From: Actinocatenispora thailandica | GTDB taxonomy: Bacteria; Actinomycetota; Actinomycetes; Mycobacteriales; Micromonosporaceae | DNA: 64,000 bases | Assembly: GCF_016865425.1 (NCBI RefSeq) | Contig: NZ_AP023355.1 | Coordinates: 6,136,198 to 6,200,197, forward strand | Direction of reading: 5' to 3' | Part shown: positions 44,603 to 55,931 of the stretch, piece by piece | Position numbering within the stretch: position 1 is the stretch's first letter | How the letters are laid out: every line of letters begins with the position of its first letter | The notes under the pieces: model-generated | What the model was told of the DNA's origin: nothing | What the model saw: the letters and a program-made list of their open reading frames with translations, nothing else | Databases searched by the model: none | Translations under genes and position numbers: made by a program

Positions 44603-45103
44603 ATGACCACGAGCACCGAACCCGACGACGTCACCTCCCGGCTGCCCAACCCGGGCCGGTACTTCCCGGAGCTGGGCACCGTGTCGAACGCGCTGGCGAA
44701 GATCACCCGCAACGGCGCCGTCCCGCGGGCCACCATCGGTCTGGTGCAGCTGCGGGCCGGCCAGCTCGTCGGCAGCACGTACCACACGGTCCGGCAGACC
44801 GAGCAGTTGCGCAGGGCGGGCGAGGCGGAGGAGCGCATCACCGCCGTCTCGTCGTGGCGCGACGCACCGTACTTCACCGACGCCGAGCGAGTCGCGCTGG
44901 AGCTGGTGGAGGCGGTACTGGTGCCGAACCCGGCGGGCCGCCGGGTGGACGACGAGCTGTACGCGCGGGCCGCCGCGCACTACGACGAGCGGGCGCTGTG
45001 GACGCTGACCCTGGTGATCGGCCAGATCTGCCTGTTCATCCCGGTCGCGCTGATCGCCCAGCCGATCCCCGGCACCCCGATCGGCAAGAACTACCGCGAT
45101 TAG
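44603..45103 (+). CDS. carboxymuconolactone decarboxylase/AhpD-like protein without the CxxC motif
   Basis: 166 residues from ATG 44603 (GGAGAGG upstream). All-helical CMD fold: FPELGTVSNALAKITRNGAV, LVQLRAGQLVGSTYHTVRQT, EAEERITAVSSWRDAPYFTD and AERVALELVEAVL are the usual AhpD-like segments. In active relatives the second segment reads roughly LRASQINGCAYCLDMHT; here the two Cys are Ser and His and the distal His is Gln, so classic peroxidase chemistry is not possible. The gene is divergent from the ECF41 sigma gene and carries its promoter, so it belongs to that stress regulon. Confidence 0.88.
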   Translation: MTTSTEPDDVTSRLPNPGRYFPELGTVSNALAKITRNGAVPRATIGLVQLRAGQLVGSTYHTVRQTEQLRRAGEAEERITAVSSWRDAPYFTDAERVALELVEAVLVPNPAGRRVDDELYARAAAHYDERALWTLTLVIGQICLFIPVALIAQPIPGTPIGKNYRD

Positions 45104-45204
45104 GGCTTCGCCTCGACGTCCCGGTGCACCGAGGCCGAGACGGCGCGGCTCTGCCGTCCCGGCGGTACGGGGGTGTCGAGGCGGTGTGGCAGGATCGGAC
45201 GGCG

Positions 45205-46092
45205 ATGGACAGCTCGGTACCGGAGCGGCGGTTGGCCGCGCTCGTCAGCGACTGGTACGCCGAACACGCCCGGGAGCTGCCCTGGCGGGCCCCGGGCGTG
45301 TCCGCCTGGGCGGTGCTGGTCAGCGAGATCATGCTGCAGCAGACGCCGGTGCACCGGGTGCTGCCGGTGTGGCGGGAGTGGCTGGCCCGCTGGCCCACCC
45401 CGCAGGACCTGGCCGTCGAACCGGCGGCCGAGGTGATCCGCGCCTGGGGCCGGCTCGGCTACCCGCGCCGCGCGCTGCGGCTGCACGAGTGCGCGAAGGC
45501 GCTCGTCGACCGGCACGCCGGCGAGGTGCCGCGAGAGGTCGACGCGCTGCTCGCGCTGCCCGGGATCGGCTCGTACACGGCCCGAGCCGTCGCCGTCTTC
45601 GCCTACGGGGACCGGCATCCGGTGGTGGACACCAACGTGCGGCGGTTCGTCGCCCGCGCGGTGACCGCGCTCGGCGACGCCGGCCCGCCCCGTACGGTGG
45701 CCGACCTCGCCGCGGTCGAGGAGCTGCTGCCGGCCGACGCGGCCGACGCGGCCCGCGCCTCGATCGCGTTCATGGAACTCGGCGCGCTGATCTGCACCGC
45801 CCGCGCGCCGCGCTGCGCGGACTGCCCGGTGTATGCCGAGTGCGGCTGGCAGCGCGCCGGGCGGCCGGCGGCGACCGGCCCGGCCCGCAAGGTGCAGAAG
45901 TTCGCCGGTACCGACCGGCAGGTGCGCGGGCTGTTGATGGCCGTGCTGCGGGAGGCGACCGCGCCGGTGCCCCGCGCCGCGCTCGACGCGGTGTGGCAGG
46001 ACGGCACCCAGCGCGACCGGGCGCTGGCCGGGCTGCTCGACGACGGGCTGGTGCACCGCCTCGCCGGCGACCGCTACGCCCTCCCGACCTGA
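45205..46092 (+). CDS. mutY: A/G-specific adenine DNA glycosylase
   Basis: 295 residues from ATG 45205. HhH-GPD fold: ELPWRAPGVSAWAVLVSEIM then LQQTPVHRVLPVW, the hairpin-helix-hairpin LLALPGIGSYTARAVAVFAYG, catalytic Asp in PVVDTNVRRFVAR, and the 4Fe-4S ligands in CTARAPRCADCPVYAEC (C-x6-C-x2-C-x5-C). It removes adenine mispaired with 8-oxoguanine. It lacks the long C-terminal NUDIX-like domain of E. coli MutY, as is common in actinobacteria. Its position between disA and clpC is the same as in mycobacteria. Ends in a strong bidirectional terminator shared with clpC. Confidence 0.93.
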   Translation: MDSSVPERRLAALVSDWYAEHARELPWRAPGVSAWAVLVSEIMLQQTPVHRVLPVWREWLARWPTPQDLAVEPAAEVIRAWGRLGYPRRALRLHECAKALVDRHAGEVPREVDALLALPGIGSYTARAVAVFAYGDRHPVVDTNVRRFVARAVTALGDAGPPRTVADLAAVEELLPADAADAARASIAFMELGALICTARAPRCADCPVYAECGWQRAGRPAATGPARKVQKFAGTDRQVRGLLMAVLREATAPVPRAALDAVWQDGTQRDRALAGLLDDGLVHRLAGDRYALPT

Positions 46093-46130
46093 CCGGCCGG
46101 CACTGGCCGCGCTGGAGGGCTCCGGAAACG

Positions 46131-46166
46131 CTGCGGGCCCCGAACCGGCTGGTTCGGGGCCCGCAG
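46131..46166. terminator. bidirectional terminator between mutY and clpC
   Basis: CTGCGGGCCCCGAACC (46131-46146), GGCT, GGTTCGGGGCCCGCAG (46151-46166): perfect 16-bp stem with 4-nt loop between convergent genes. Confidence 0.92.
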
Positions 46167-46177
46167 GGCGTTGCTCG

Positions 46178-48700
<2,523 letters not shown>

Positions 48701-49181
48701 TCCTTCGTGCTCCTCACGTGCTCGTGTCCCGGTTGCGGTCCTCGGTCACCCGGTTGTGAGCCTTGCCGGCGAGCCCGCGGGACGGGCTCCGGCCAAGCCA
48801 CGAGCACCTGGTGGTGTCCGTGTCATCACTCTATCGCTGGCGGCTGACCTTCTCCTGACGGCGGCGGGCGCCCAACCCCCCGCCAAACCAACCACGGGAC
48901 ACGGCCGGTCGGTCGTGACTGTGCCGGTGTACAGGACCTTTGAGTCAACCAGGCGCAGGGCCGGGCTGTTCCGGCCCGACGCGGCTGTACGCCAAGAGCG
49001 AAATCGGCGCGCCGCCGACGGCGCCGGGAACCTGCCCGGCGCGACCCGTTCACCCGGTCGCGGCCGGCCGGGCCACCGGCCGGGCGGACCGGCCACGGTG
49101 GTCAAGGTCACCGTTCGAACTCGTCTCAGAACGTCGAGTGATCATTGCGCCGGGCACCGCCACCCGCCGGGAGCGGCGACG

Positions 49182-49285
49182 CGGCCCGAACACCACCTCG
49201 CCCGAACAGCCACGCGGCCCGGACAGCCACGCGGCCCGGCCCGAACACCACCTCGCCCGGACAGCCACGCGGCCCGGACACCGAT
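49182..49285. repeat. 55-bp direct repeat, about 1.9 copies
   Basis: Copies start at 49182 and 49237, each beginning CGGCCCGAACACCACCTCGC. Within them a shorter word CCACGCGGCCCGGACA recurs. The repeat runs into the lsr2 terminator palindrome, which shares the GCGGCCCGGACA word. Confidence 0.75.
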
Positions 49286-49300
49286 CGGTGTCCGGGCCGC
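49269..49300 (-). terminator. 32-bp perfect palindrome, lsr2 terminator
   Basis: GCGGCCCGGACACCGA (49269-49284) followed immediately by its exact reverse complement (49285-49300), 23 nt beyond the lsr2 stop. Confidence 0.88.
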
Positions 49301-49323
49301 GGTCGGGCTGCGGTGCGGTCGAC

Positions 49324-49680
49324 TCAGCGACCGGCCTCCGCATGGTAACGCTCCACGATGTCGGCGGAAATGCGTCCGCGATCGGAGATATCCAAGCCTT
49401 TACGCTTTGCCCACTCGCGGATGGCGCGATTCTGCTCGCGGTCGCTGGCCGCCGAGGAGGTGCCACGATTTCGCGGCGCGGCGCCGCTGCGAGCCACCCC
49501 ACCACGGCCGAGCTTGCGAGCCTTCCCGACGTACGTCGCGAGCGCGTCACGCAGGCCCTGGGCGTTGGAATCGGAAAGGTCGATCTCGTAGTTCATGCCG
49601 TCCAGGCCGAACTTCACGGTCTCCGCGGCTTCCCCGCCGTCCAGGTCGTCGACGAGGAGGACCTGTACCTTCTGCGCCAC
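49324..49680 (-). CDS. lsr2: Lsr2 nucleoid-associated protein
   Basis: 118 residues from GTG 49680 (AGAAGGGA upstream). N-terminal dimerisation domain (QKVQVLLVDDLDGGEAAETV, then FGLDGMNYEIDLSDSNA) and C-terminal DNA-binding domain (REQNRAIREWAKRKGLDISD then RGRISADIVERYHAEAG). The AT-hook-like core of Lsr2 is RGR, here DRGRIS. It silences AT-rich, often foreign, genes in high-GC actinobacteria, working like H-NS. Its own upstream region is unusually AT-rich for this window (49690-49790), fitting autoregulation. Downstream of lysS, as in mycobacteria. Confidence 0.95.
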   Translation of the reverse strand: MAQKVQVLLVDDLDGGEAAETVKFGLDGMNYEIDLSDSNAQGLRDALATYVGKARKLGRGGVARSGAAPRNRGTSSAASDREQNRAIREWAKRKGLDISDRGRISADIVERYHAEAGR

Positions 49681-49853
49681 AGCGCGATCCCTTCTGGTGG
49701 TTGATTGCCGAGCTCGGAGAAAACAATAACTCATCGACCCGACGAATACGTCATCGGGCAAAAACCGAAGAGATTACCCGGACGCCGACCATGCTGCTTT
49801 ACCCCGTGCCGCACGCAATGACCGGTTCGCCGTCCGGCACGGTAGCCGGCCCG

Positions 49854-51361
49854 CTACTCCGGGCGGACGAGTGGGAACAGGATGGTTTCTCGGATGCCGA
49901 GACCGGTGAGCGCCATCAGCAGCCGGTCAATCCCCATTCCGACCCCACCGGTCGGCGGCATACCGTATTCGAGAGCGCGCAGGAAGTCCTCGTCCAGCTG
50001 CATCGCCTCGGGGTCGCCGCCGGCCGCGAGCAGTGACTGCGCGGTCAGCCGTTCCCGCTGCACGACCGGGTCGACCAGCTCCGAGTAACCGGTCCCGAGC
50101 TCGAATCCCTGCACGTAGAGATCCCACTTCTCCACCACGCCCGGGAGGTCGCGGTGCGGACGCACCAACGGCGAGGTCTCGACCGGATAGTCGCGGACGA
50201 AGGTCGGTTCGACGAGACGATCGGCGACCAACTCGTCGAACAGCTCCTCGGCGAGCTTCCCGGCCCCCAGGCCGGATCCACGGCAATTTCGTGCGCCTGT
50301 GCGTACGTCACCAGCTGGGCGTGCCCGGTGGCCGGCGTCACCTCTTCACCCAGCGCGTCGGACAGCGCCCCGTACATGCTGACCCGACGCCATTCCCCAC
50401 CGAGGTCGAACTCGGTGCCGTCGTGATGGGTGACCATCGTGGTGCCGTGCACCGCAAGCGCGGCGCGCACCACCAGCTCCTGGGTCAGATCGGCCACCGT
50501 GTCATAGTTCCCATAAGCCTCATAGAACTCCAGCATGGCGAACTCCGGCGAGTGCGAGGAGTCCACGCCTTCGTTCCGGAAGTTGCGGTTGATCTCGAAG
50601 ACCTTCTCGATTCCGCCGACCGCCGCGCGCTTGAGATAGAGCTCCGGCGCGATCCGTAGATACAGATCGATATCGAGCGCATTCGAATGGGTGACAAACG
50701 GTCGCGCGGTCGCTCCACCGTGCAACGGCTGCAGCATCGGCGTCTCGACCTCGACGAAACCGCGCTCGTGCAGCGTTTCGCGCAGGCTGCGGACCACGTT
50801 CGCCCGGGTGCGCACCGTCTCCCGGGCCTGCGGGCGCATGATCAGGTCGACGTAGCGCTGCCGGACCCGCGCCTCCTCCGACATCGGCTTGTGCGCGACC
50901 GGCAACGGCCGCAACGCCTTCGAGGTGATCTGCCAGCGACTCGCGAAAACGGACAGCTCGCCGCGCCGGCTGGTGATCACCTCGCCCTCGACGCCGACGT
51001 GGTCGCCCAGATCCACCAGCCGCTTCCACTCGTCCAGCGACTCCTTGCCCACCTCGGCGGCGGACAGCATCGCCTGCAGTTCCGTCCCGTCACCGGCGCG
51101 GAGGGTGGCGAAGCACAGCTTGCCGGTGTTGCGGATGAAGATCACCCGGCCGGCCACCGCCACCTTGTCCCCGGTCGTGGTGTCCGGCGGCAGATCGCCG
51201 TACTTGTCGCGCACCTCGGCGAGGGTCGCGGTGCGGGGAAAACCCAGCAGATACGGCTCGACCCCGTCGGAGAGCATCTTGGCCCGCTTCTCCCGACGGA
51301 CCCGCATCTGCTCGGGAAGCTCGTCCTGCTCGTCTGCGCTGCGCGGCTCGTCGGTACTCAC
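49854..51361 (-). CDS. lysS: lysyl-tRNA synthetase (class II), frameshifted by one missing base
   Basis: Start GTG 51361. N-terminal OB-fold ([20 protein letters not shown]), then class II catalytic core: motif 2 region [40 protein letters not shown]. The frame breaks after [11 protein letters not shown]; the -1 frame continues [20 protein letters not shown] to motif 3, [15 protein letters not shown], stop 49854. Total length is 3n+2, and one extra G in the G5 run (plus-strand C5 at 50264-50268) gives [20 protein letters not shown], an unbroken 502-residue enzyme. As this enzyme is usually essential, the break is far more likely a sequencing error than a pseudogene, unless a second lysyl-tRNA synthetase exists elsewhere. 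Confidence 0.92.
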
Positions 51362-51521
51362 GGCAACTCTCTGTTCGGTGGGTCGGTGACACGCAACGCT
51401 CAGCGTAACGAGTCGTCCCGGCCACGCCGGCAAGCGGCCGGCGTGCAGACCTGGTGAAGAACCCGCGAGGGCCTCCGGCAGCGGCTCGATGGTGGTGCAC
51501 CACGCCGGTAGCGTTGCCGCC

Positions 51522-52250
51522 ATGGAACCCGAGATCCGGGACAGCCACCGGTTGTCCTTCGGCCCCGCCGCCGACCTGTACGACGAGGTGCGCCCGACGT
51601 ACCCGGCCGCGGCGATCGGCTGGATGGTCGGCCCGGCGCCGCGACGGGTGGTCGATCTCGGCGCCGGTACGGGCATCTTCACCCGCCAACTGGTCGCCGC
51701 CGGACACCAGGTGATCGCGGTCGAGCCGGATCCGGGGATGCGCGCCAGACTCGCGTCGCGGGTGCCCGGGGCGGCGACGCCGGCCGGCTCCGCCGAGTCG
51801 GTACCGGTGCCGGACGCGAGCGTCGACGCCGTGGTCGCGGCGCAGTCGTACCACTGGTTCGACCCGGCGGTGGCGCACCCGGAGATCGCCCGGGTACTGG
51901 TGCCGGGCGGGGTGTTCGCGCCGATCTGGAACCACCGGGACACCGGCGTCGACTGGGTGGCGCAACTGTCCGGGATCGTCGGCGGCGAGGACGTGATCCC
52001 GCCGGAGCTGCCGGACGAGCTGTTCGGGCCGGTGCAGCGGGCCGACTTCCGGCACGAGGTGCCGTCCTCACCGGACCTGCTGGTCGCGCTGATCAGCTCC
52101 CGCTCGCACTACCTGACCGCGGCGCCGGCCGAGCGCGACCGGCTGGAACGCGAGGTCCGGCAGCTGTGCGCGACGCATCCCGACCTGCGCGGTCGGGACC
52201 GGTTCCCGATGCCGTACCTGACCTCCGCCTTCCGCGCCGCCCGCCGCTGA
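51522..52250 (+). CDS. class I SAM-dependent methyltransferase
   Basis: 242 residues from ATG 51522. SAM-binding motif [21 protein letters not shown], then [14 protein letters not shown], the motif III-like [20 protein letters not shown] and [14 protein letters not shown]. The start [17 protein letters not shown] is typical of the Methyltransf_11-type proteins of unknown substrate common in actinomycetes. No ribosome-binding site; TAGCGT at 51509-51514, 7 nt before the ATG, suggests a leaderless mRNA. It is divergent from lysS and converges with the TetR gene. Confidence 0.83.
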   Translation: MEPEIRDSHRLSFGPAADLYDEVRPTYPAAAIGWMVGPAPRRVVDLGAGTGIFTRQLVAAGHQVIAVEPDPGMRARLASRVPGAATPAGSAESVPVPDASVDAVVAAQSYHWFDPAVAHPEIARVLVPGGVFAPIWNHRDTGVDWVAQLSGIVGGEDVIPPELPDELFGPVQRADFRHEVPSSPDLLVALISSRSHYLTAAPAERDRLEREVRQLCATHPDLRGRDRFPMPYLTSAFRAARR

Positions 52251-52291
52251 GCCTCGGCCCCGCGGCCGACTTCGCTGCCCCGCTCCGCCAT

Positions 52292-52352
52292 GTTGATCAT
52301 GGCGTCATCCGATCGGTAAGCGCTTCCCCGCCCGGACAACGCCATGATCAAC
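52292..52352. repeat. GTTGATCATGG-family intergenic inverted repeat, copy C
   Basis: Arms 52292-52311 and 52333-52352 pair over 20 bp with two adjacent mismatches around a 21-nt loop. The right arm supplies the stop codon of the TetR gene (52348-52350). Between convergent genes, as for copies A and B. Confidence 0.85.
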
Positions 52353-52947
52353 GGCTCTGGTCGGCGTCCGGCGGCGGGTCGGCGACGGCGGCGCCGAGGG
52401 CGAGGCTGGCGCGGCGGGCGGCGGCGAGCACATCGGCCGGGTCGACGCCGGCCGGGGCGGCGAGCAGCGCCGCCCGGACCGTGTCGAACGTCATCCGCAG
52501 CAGGATCCGGCCCTGCGGGTCGGCGTGCTCGCCGGCGAGCAGGTCGATCAGCTCATCGAAGCCGCCCACCACGTCGGTACCGTGCCCGGTGATCCGCCGC
52601 ATCACCGGCTGGTTGGCGTGCGCGAGCCGCATCGTCGCCAGGTGCTCGGGGGTGGTACCGGCGAGCCAGCGCAGCGCCGTCCGGCGCGCCAGGTCGGGGC
52701 CGGGCGGCTGTTCGCGGACCCAGGCGATCAGCTCGTCGAGGTCGCGGCGGCGCTCCTCGACCAGGCTGGCGAGGATCTCCTCCTTGTTCCGGAAGTGGTA
52801 GTAGAGCGACGACCTGGTCAGGCCCAGCGCCTCGGTCAGGTCACGGGTCGAGGTCGCCTCGTACCCCTTCTCGGTGAACAGTTGCCGCGCGACGCGCTGG
52901 ATCCGCGCGCGGGTGTCGGCGCCGCTGCGCCGGTCGCGTCCGGTCAT
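52348..52947 (-). CDS. TetR/AcrR-family transcriptional repressor
   Basis: 199 residues. N-terminal HTH (RIQRVARQLFTEKGYEATST, RDLTEALGLTRSSLYYHFRNKE) and an all-helical ligand-binding domain. Divergent from the TetX-like monooxygenase gene, with two CTTACCGAGCG sites in the 107-bp gap, so it most likely represses that gene and itself and is released by the monooxygenase's substrate or a related compound. Its last codons lie in inverted repeat C. Ribosome-binding site GAGGAGGG just upstream. Confidence 0.92.
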   Translation of the reverse strand: MTGRDRRSGADTRARIQRVARQLFTEKGYEATSTRDLTEALGLTRSSLYYHFRNKEEILASLVEERRRDLDELIAWVREQPPGPDLARRTALRWLAGTTPEHLATMRLAHANQPVMRRITGHGTDVVGGFDELIDLLAGEHADPQGRILLRMTFDTVRAALLAAPAGVDPADVLAAARRASLALGAAVADPPPDADQSR

Positions 52948-52978
52948 GACCCTCCTCGCACCGGGTCCAGCATAGTTG

Positions 52979-53025
52979 CTTACCGAGCGACCGTTCAGCT
53001 AGCGTCCTACTTACCGAGCGGCAAG
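52979..53025. promoter_or_regulatory. two TetR operator candidates
   Basis: CTTACCG-AG-CGGCAAG (53010-53025) is an imperfect palindrome (arms CTTRCCG/CGGYAAG). CTTACCGAGCGACCG (52979-52993) is a second, weaker copy 31 bp away, on the same helix face. TATGCT on the minus strand (52975-52970) is a possible -10 for the repressor gene. Confidence 0.65.
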
Positions 53026-53054
53026 TCAATCGTCGCCACCGAAGGAGGGCCGCC

Positions 53055-54281
53055 ATGAGCACCGAACCCCGCAACACCACCGAACCCCGCAACACTGCCG
53101 GACCCCGCAGGACCGCCGGACCCCGCCTCGCGATCGTCGGCGCCGGGCCGGCCGGCCTGATGTGCGCCCGCATGCTGTACCGGTACGGCATCCCCGCCAC
53201 CGTGTACGACGCGGACCCGTCGCTGTCCTCCCGGGACGCCGGCGGCAGCCTCGACATGCACGCCGACACCGGCCAGATCGCGCTCGCCGACGCGGGCCTG
53301 CTGGACGCGTTCACCGCGCTCGCCCGGTACGAGGACCAGGCGAAGCGGCGGGTCGACCAGCACGGCACCGAACTCGCCGCGTTCGTGCCGGACGCCGACG
53401 ACGACGCCGCGCCGGAGATCGACCGCGGCCAGCTGCGCCGGCTGCTCGCCGACAGCCTGCCCGCCGACACCGTCCACTTCGGACACCGGCTGGCCCGGGT
53501 CGATCCGGCGGGCGACGGGTACCGGCTGCGGTTCACCGACGGCGGCCACGCGGACGCCGATCTCGTGGTCGGCGCCGACGGCGCCTGGTCCCGGGTCCGG
53601 CCGCTGGTCACCGGGGCGACCCCGGCGTACAGCGGGGTGTCGTTCGTCGAGGTGCGGTTCGACGACGTGACGGCCCGGCATCCGGCGATCGCGGCGCTGG
53701 TCGGCGCCGGTCACCTGTTCGCCCACGACGGCGCCGGGCGGGCCATCGTCGCGCAACGCAACAGCGGCGGGCAGATCCGCTGCTACCTCAGCATGCGGAT
53801 CGAGGCGGACTGGCCGCGGCGCGCCGGGATCGCCGCGGACGACGAGGCGGCGGTCCGGCGGTACCTGCTCGACGCGTACGACGGGTGGGACGCCCGCTTC
53901 CGACCGCTGCTGACCGACACCGACGCCGGATACCTGCACCGACCGATCCACGCCCTGCCAGCGGGGCTGACCTGGCCACACCGGCCCGGCGTCACGCTGG
54001 TCGGCGATGCCGCACACGTGATGCCGCCGCTCGGCGGCTGGGGCGCGAACCTCGCCCTGCTCGACGCGGCCGAGTTGGCCACCGCGATCGCCACCCGGCC
54101 TGCCGAGACCGCACTCGCCGGCTACGAACGGCGGATGTGGGCGCGGTCCGCGCCGCTCGCCGTGGCCGCGGGCGAGGGCCTGGCGCGCTTCGCCGGTGCC
54201 GCCGACCAGATCCCGGACCACCGCGCCGAACACCAGCGGTACCGGGCCGACGCCGCCGCCTACCGCGCCGCCCGAGCCTGA
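53055..54281 (+). CDS. TetX-like FAD-dependent monooxygenase
   Basis: 408 residues, ATG 53055 with GAAGGAGGGCC upstream. After a repetitive N-terminal tail (TEPRNTTEPRNTAGPRRTAG) come the GxGxxG motif LAIVGAGPAGLMCARML, the GGSLDMHADTGQIAL segment that recalls TetX, the DG motif VVGADGAWSRVRPL, and the GD motif VTLVGDAAHVMPPLGGWGAN. PHBH-fold monooxygenases of this group hydroxylate aromatic compounds, including tetracyclines in TetX. Whether this one acts on an antibiotic is inference, supported by the divergent TetR-type repressor. The N-terminal tail comes from a short DNA repeat. Confidence 0.88.
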   Translation: MSTEPRNTTEPRNTAGPRRTAGPRLAIVGAGPAGLMCARMLYRYGIPATVYDADPSLSSRDAGGSLDMHADTGQIALADAGLLDAFTALARYEDQAKRRVDQHGTELAAFVPDADDDAAPEIDRGQLRRLLADSLPADTVHFGHRLARVDPAGDGYRLRFTDGGHADADLVVGADGAWSRVRPLVTGATPAYSGVSFVEVRFDDVTARHPAIAALVGAGHLFAHDGAGRAIVAQRNSGGQIRCYLSMRIEADWPRRAGIAADDEAAVRRYLLDAYDGWDARFRPLLTDTDAGYLHRPIHALPAGLTWPHRPGVTLVGDAAHVMPPLGGWGANLALLDAAELATAIATRPAETALAGYERRMWARSAPLAVAAGEGLARFAGAADQIPDHRAEHQRYRADAAAYRAARA

Positions 54282-54460
54282 CACACGCGACGGGCACCTC
54301 GGGTTCGCGGGAACGGCAGCCCGCACGTCGGCCGCGGGCGCCCGGCGATCGGGCGGGGTCCGGCCGCACCGGCGGCAGGCGCCGGCAGTCGGACCGAGCC
54401 CGGCCCGGCAACAGGCGGAACGGCGCCCGTCGGCCGCGGGCACCACGGCGATCGGGCCGG

Positions 54461-54491
54461 GCGGGGCGCGCCGGTGGCTGGCGCGCCCCGC
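54461..54491. terminator. hairpin between convergent monooxygenase and sedolisin genes
   Basis: GCGGGGCGCGCC (54461-54472), 7-nt loop, GGCGCGCCCCGC (54480-54491): 12-bp perfect stem, 14 nt beyond the sedolisin stop. The rest of the 224-bp gap is featureless. Confidence 0.8.
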
Positions 54492-54505
54492 GGAGGCGGT
54501 ACCGG

Positions 54506-55795
54506 TCAGAAGGCGCCGGTGCCGTTCGGGGTGCCGAGACCGGTCGGGCCGTCGTACCCGGCGCCCGCGGTGCACAGGTAGCTGCCACCGCAACTGCCGT
54601 TGCTGCCGCTGGTCACGTCGTTCAGCGCCGACGCGTGCGCGTACGGGTACGACTGGTCGATCGAGCCGGTGTTCCCGGCCAGCGCGAACACCGACGCGAT
54701 GATCGGCGACGAGGCGCTGGTACCGCCGACCTGCACCCAACCGTCCGCGCCCTGCGCCAGCCCCAGCGACAGCAGCAGGTCGCACCACGAGCTGGTGCCG
54801 CAGCTGTTGTACGTGTCGTACACGGCGACACCGGTGTTCGGGTCGGCGACCGCGGACACGTCGGCGACGCTGCGCTTCGCGCAGCCGCTGTCGTGCTGCC
54901 AGGACGGCTTCGCCTCCTGCGTCGAGCAACCGGAACCGGCGCCGGACCAGGCGGTCTCGCTCCAGCCCCGGGCGTTGCTGGCGGTGCTCAGGCTGGTACC
55001 GCCGACGGCCGTCACGTAGGGCGAGGCGGCCGGCCAGGAGACGCCGTACCCGGAGTCGCCGGAGCTGGCGGTGATCGCCACCCCGGGGTGCCGGAAGTGG
55101 CCGTCCGCGTCGAGTTCGGTGGCGTCCTCGGTGCCACCCCAGCTGTTCGAGACGGCGACGACGCCGCTCGCGGTGGCCGCGGTGTCCTCGGCGGCGCCGA
55201 GCGAGTCGGTGTCCGCCGAGTTCGCCTCCACCAGCAGGATGTGGCAGGACGGGCAGACCGCGGAGACCATGTCCAGGTCCAGCGAGATCTCCTCGGCCCA
55301 GCCGTAGTCGCCGGCCGGCAGCGGGCTCGCCGCGCCGCTCTGGTTCACCTTGCGGAAGCAGCCGTTCGCGGTCGTGCAGGCCGGCAGCCCGTACGCGGAG
55401 CGGTAGCTGGCGAGGTCCGCCTCGGCGGTGGGCGCGTCGTACGCGTCGACGATGGCCACGGTGCGGCCGGCGGCGTCGGCGCCGCCCAGGCCGTACGCGT
55501 CGACCAGCTGTGCCGGGGTGAGCCCGACGGTGCTGGGGCTGCCGGTGGTCGCCGGCGCGACCGGCCGGCCGCCGCGGGTGCGTACCCGGCGCGGCGCGAA
55601 CCTGCCGAGGCAGGACATCCGGCCTGGTTGCGCGGTGGCGCAGCCGAACGCGCGGGCTCCGATGGTGGTGGTACCGGTGGCCGGCTGCGCGGCTGCGGCC
55701 GTGGCCGGGGTGGCGGCCAGCACGCCGGCGACGAGTGCGCCGGCGGCGGCCAGTACGAGCGCCAGGCGGCGCGGGCGAGGGGTGGTGTCGTCCAT
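54506..55795 (-). CDS. secreted S53-family serine-carboxyl peptidase (sedolisin)
   Basis: 429 residues with signal peptide (RRLALVLAAAGALVAGVLAA, cleavage near ATA). The catalytic domain has the Glu-Asp pair in WAEEISLDLDMVSAVCPSCH, oxyanion-hole region SSGDSGYGVSWPAASPYVTA, and the nucleophile in GGTSASSPIIAS. The N-terminal region is short, so no large sedolisin prodomain is present, which is typical of the streptomycete-type family. Six or more Cys pairs suggest disulfide stabilisation. An extracellular protease, probably for nutrition. No neighbour shares its strand closely; 222 bp separate it from coaX. Confidence 0.9.
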   Translation of the reverse strand: MDDTTPRPRRLALVLAAAGALVAGVLAATPATAAAAQPATGTTTIGARAFGCATAQPGRMSCLGRFAPRRVRTRGGRPVAPATTGSPSTVGLTPAQLVDAYGLGGADAAGRTVAIVDAYDAPTAEADLASYRSAYGLPACTTANGCFRKVNQSGAASPLPAGDYGWAEEISLDLDMVSAVCPSCHILLVEANSADTDSLGAAEDTAATASGVVAVSNSWGGTEDATELDADGHFRHPGVAITASSGDSGYGVSWPAASPYVTAVGGTSLSTASNARGWSETAWSGAGSGCSTQEAKPSWQHDSGCAKRSVADVSAVADPNTGVAVYDTYNSCGTSSWCDLLLSLGLAQGADGWVQVGGTSASSPIIASVFALAGNTGSIDQSYPYAHASALNDVTSGSNGSCGGSYLCTAGAGYDGPTGLGTPNGTGAF

Positions 55796-55931
55796 CCAGA
55801 CTCCTTCAGAGTGGGGACCCGCCGGGCGGGCGGAAGGTCCGCAACTGGTGGAACACGTCCGGATGATGGTAAGGACGACAAACCGCCGAAATCAATGCAT
55901 GGACGTCGATGGGTACGGGAGGGGACATCGC

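Larger units (their letters stand above)
48701..49323. other. 623-bp gene-free region between clpC and lsr2
   Basis: No supported gene; all ORFs here are compositional. The left 180 bp is the clpC leader and promoter region. The middle (48880-49150) shows no structure I recognise. The right end holds a 55-bp direct repeat and the perfect palindrome that terminates lsr2 (listed separately). Both flanking genes are on the minus strand. Confidence 0.6.
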
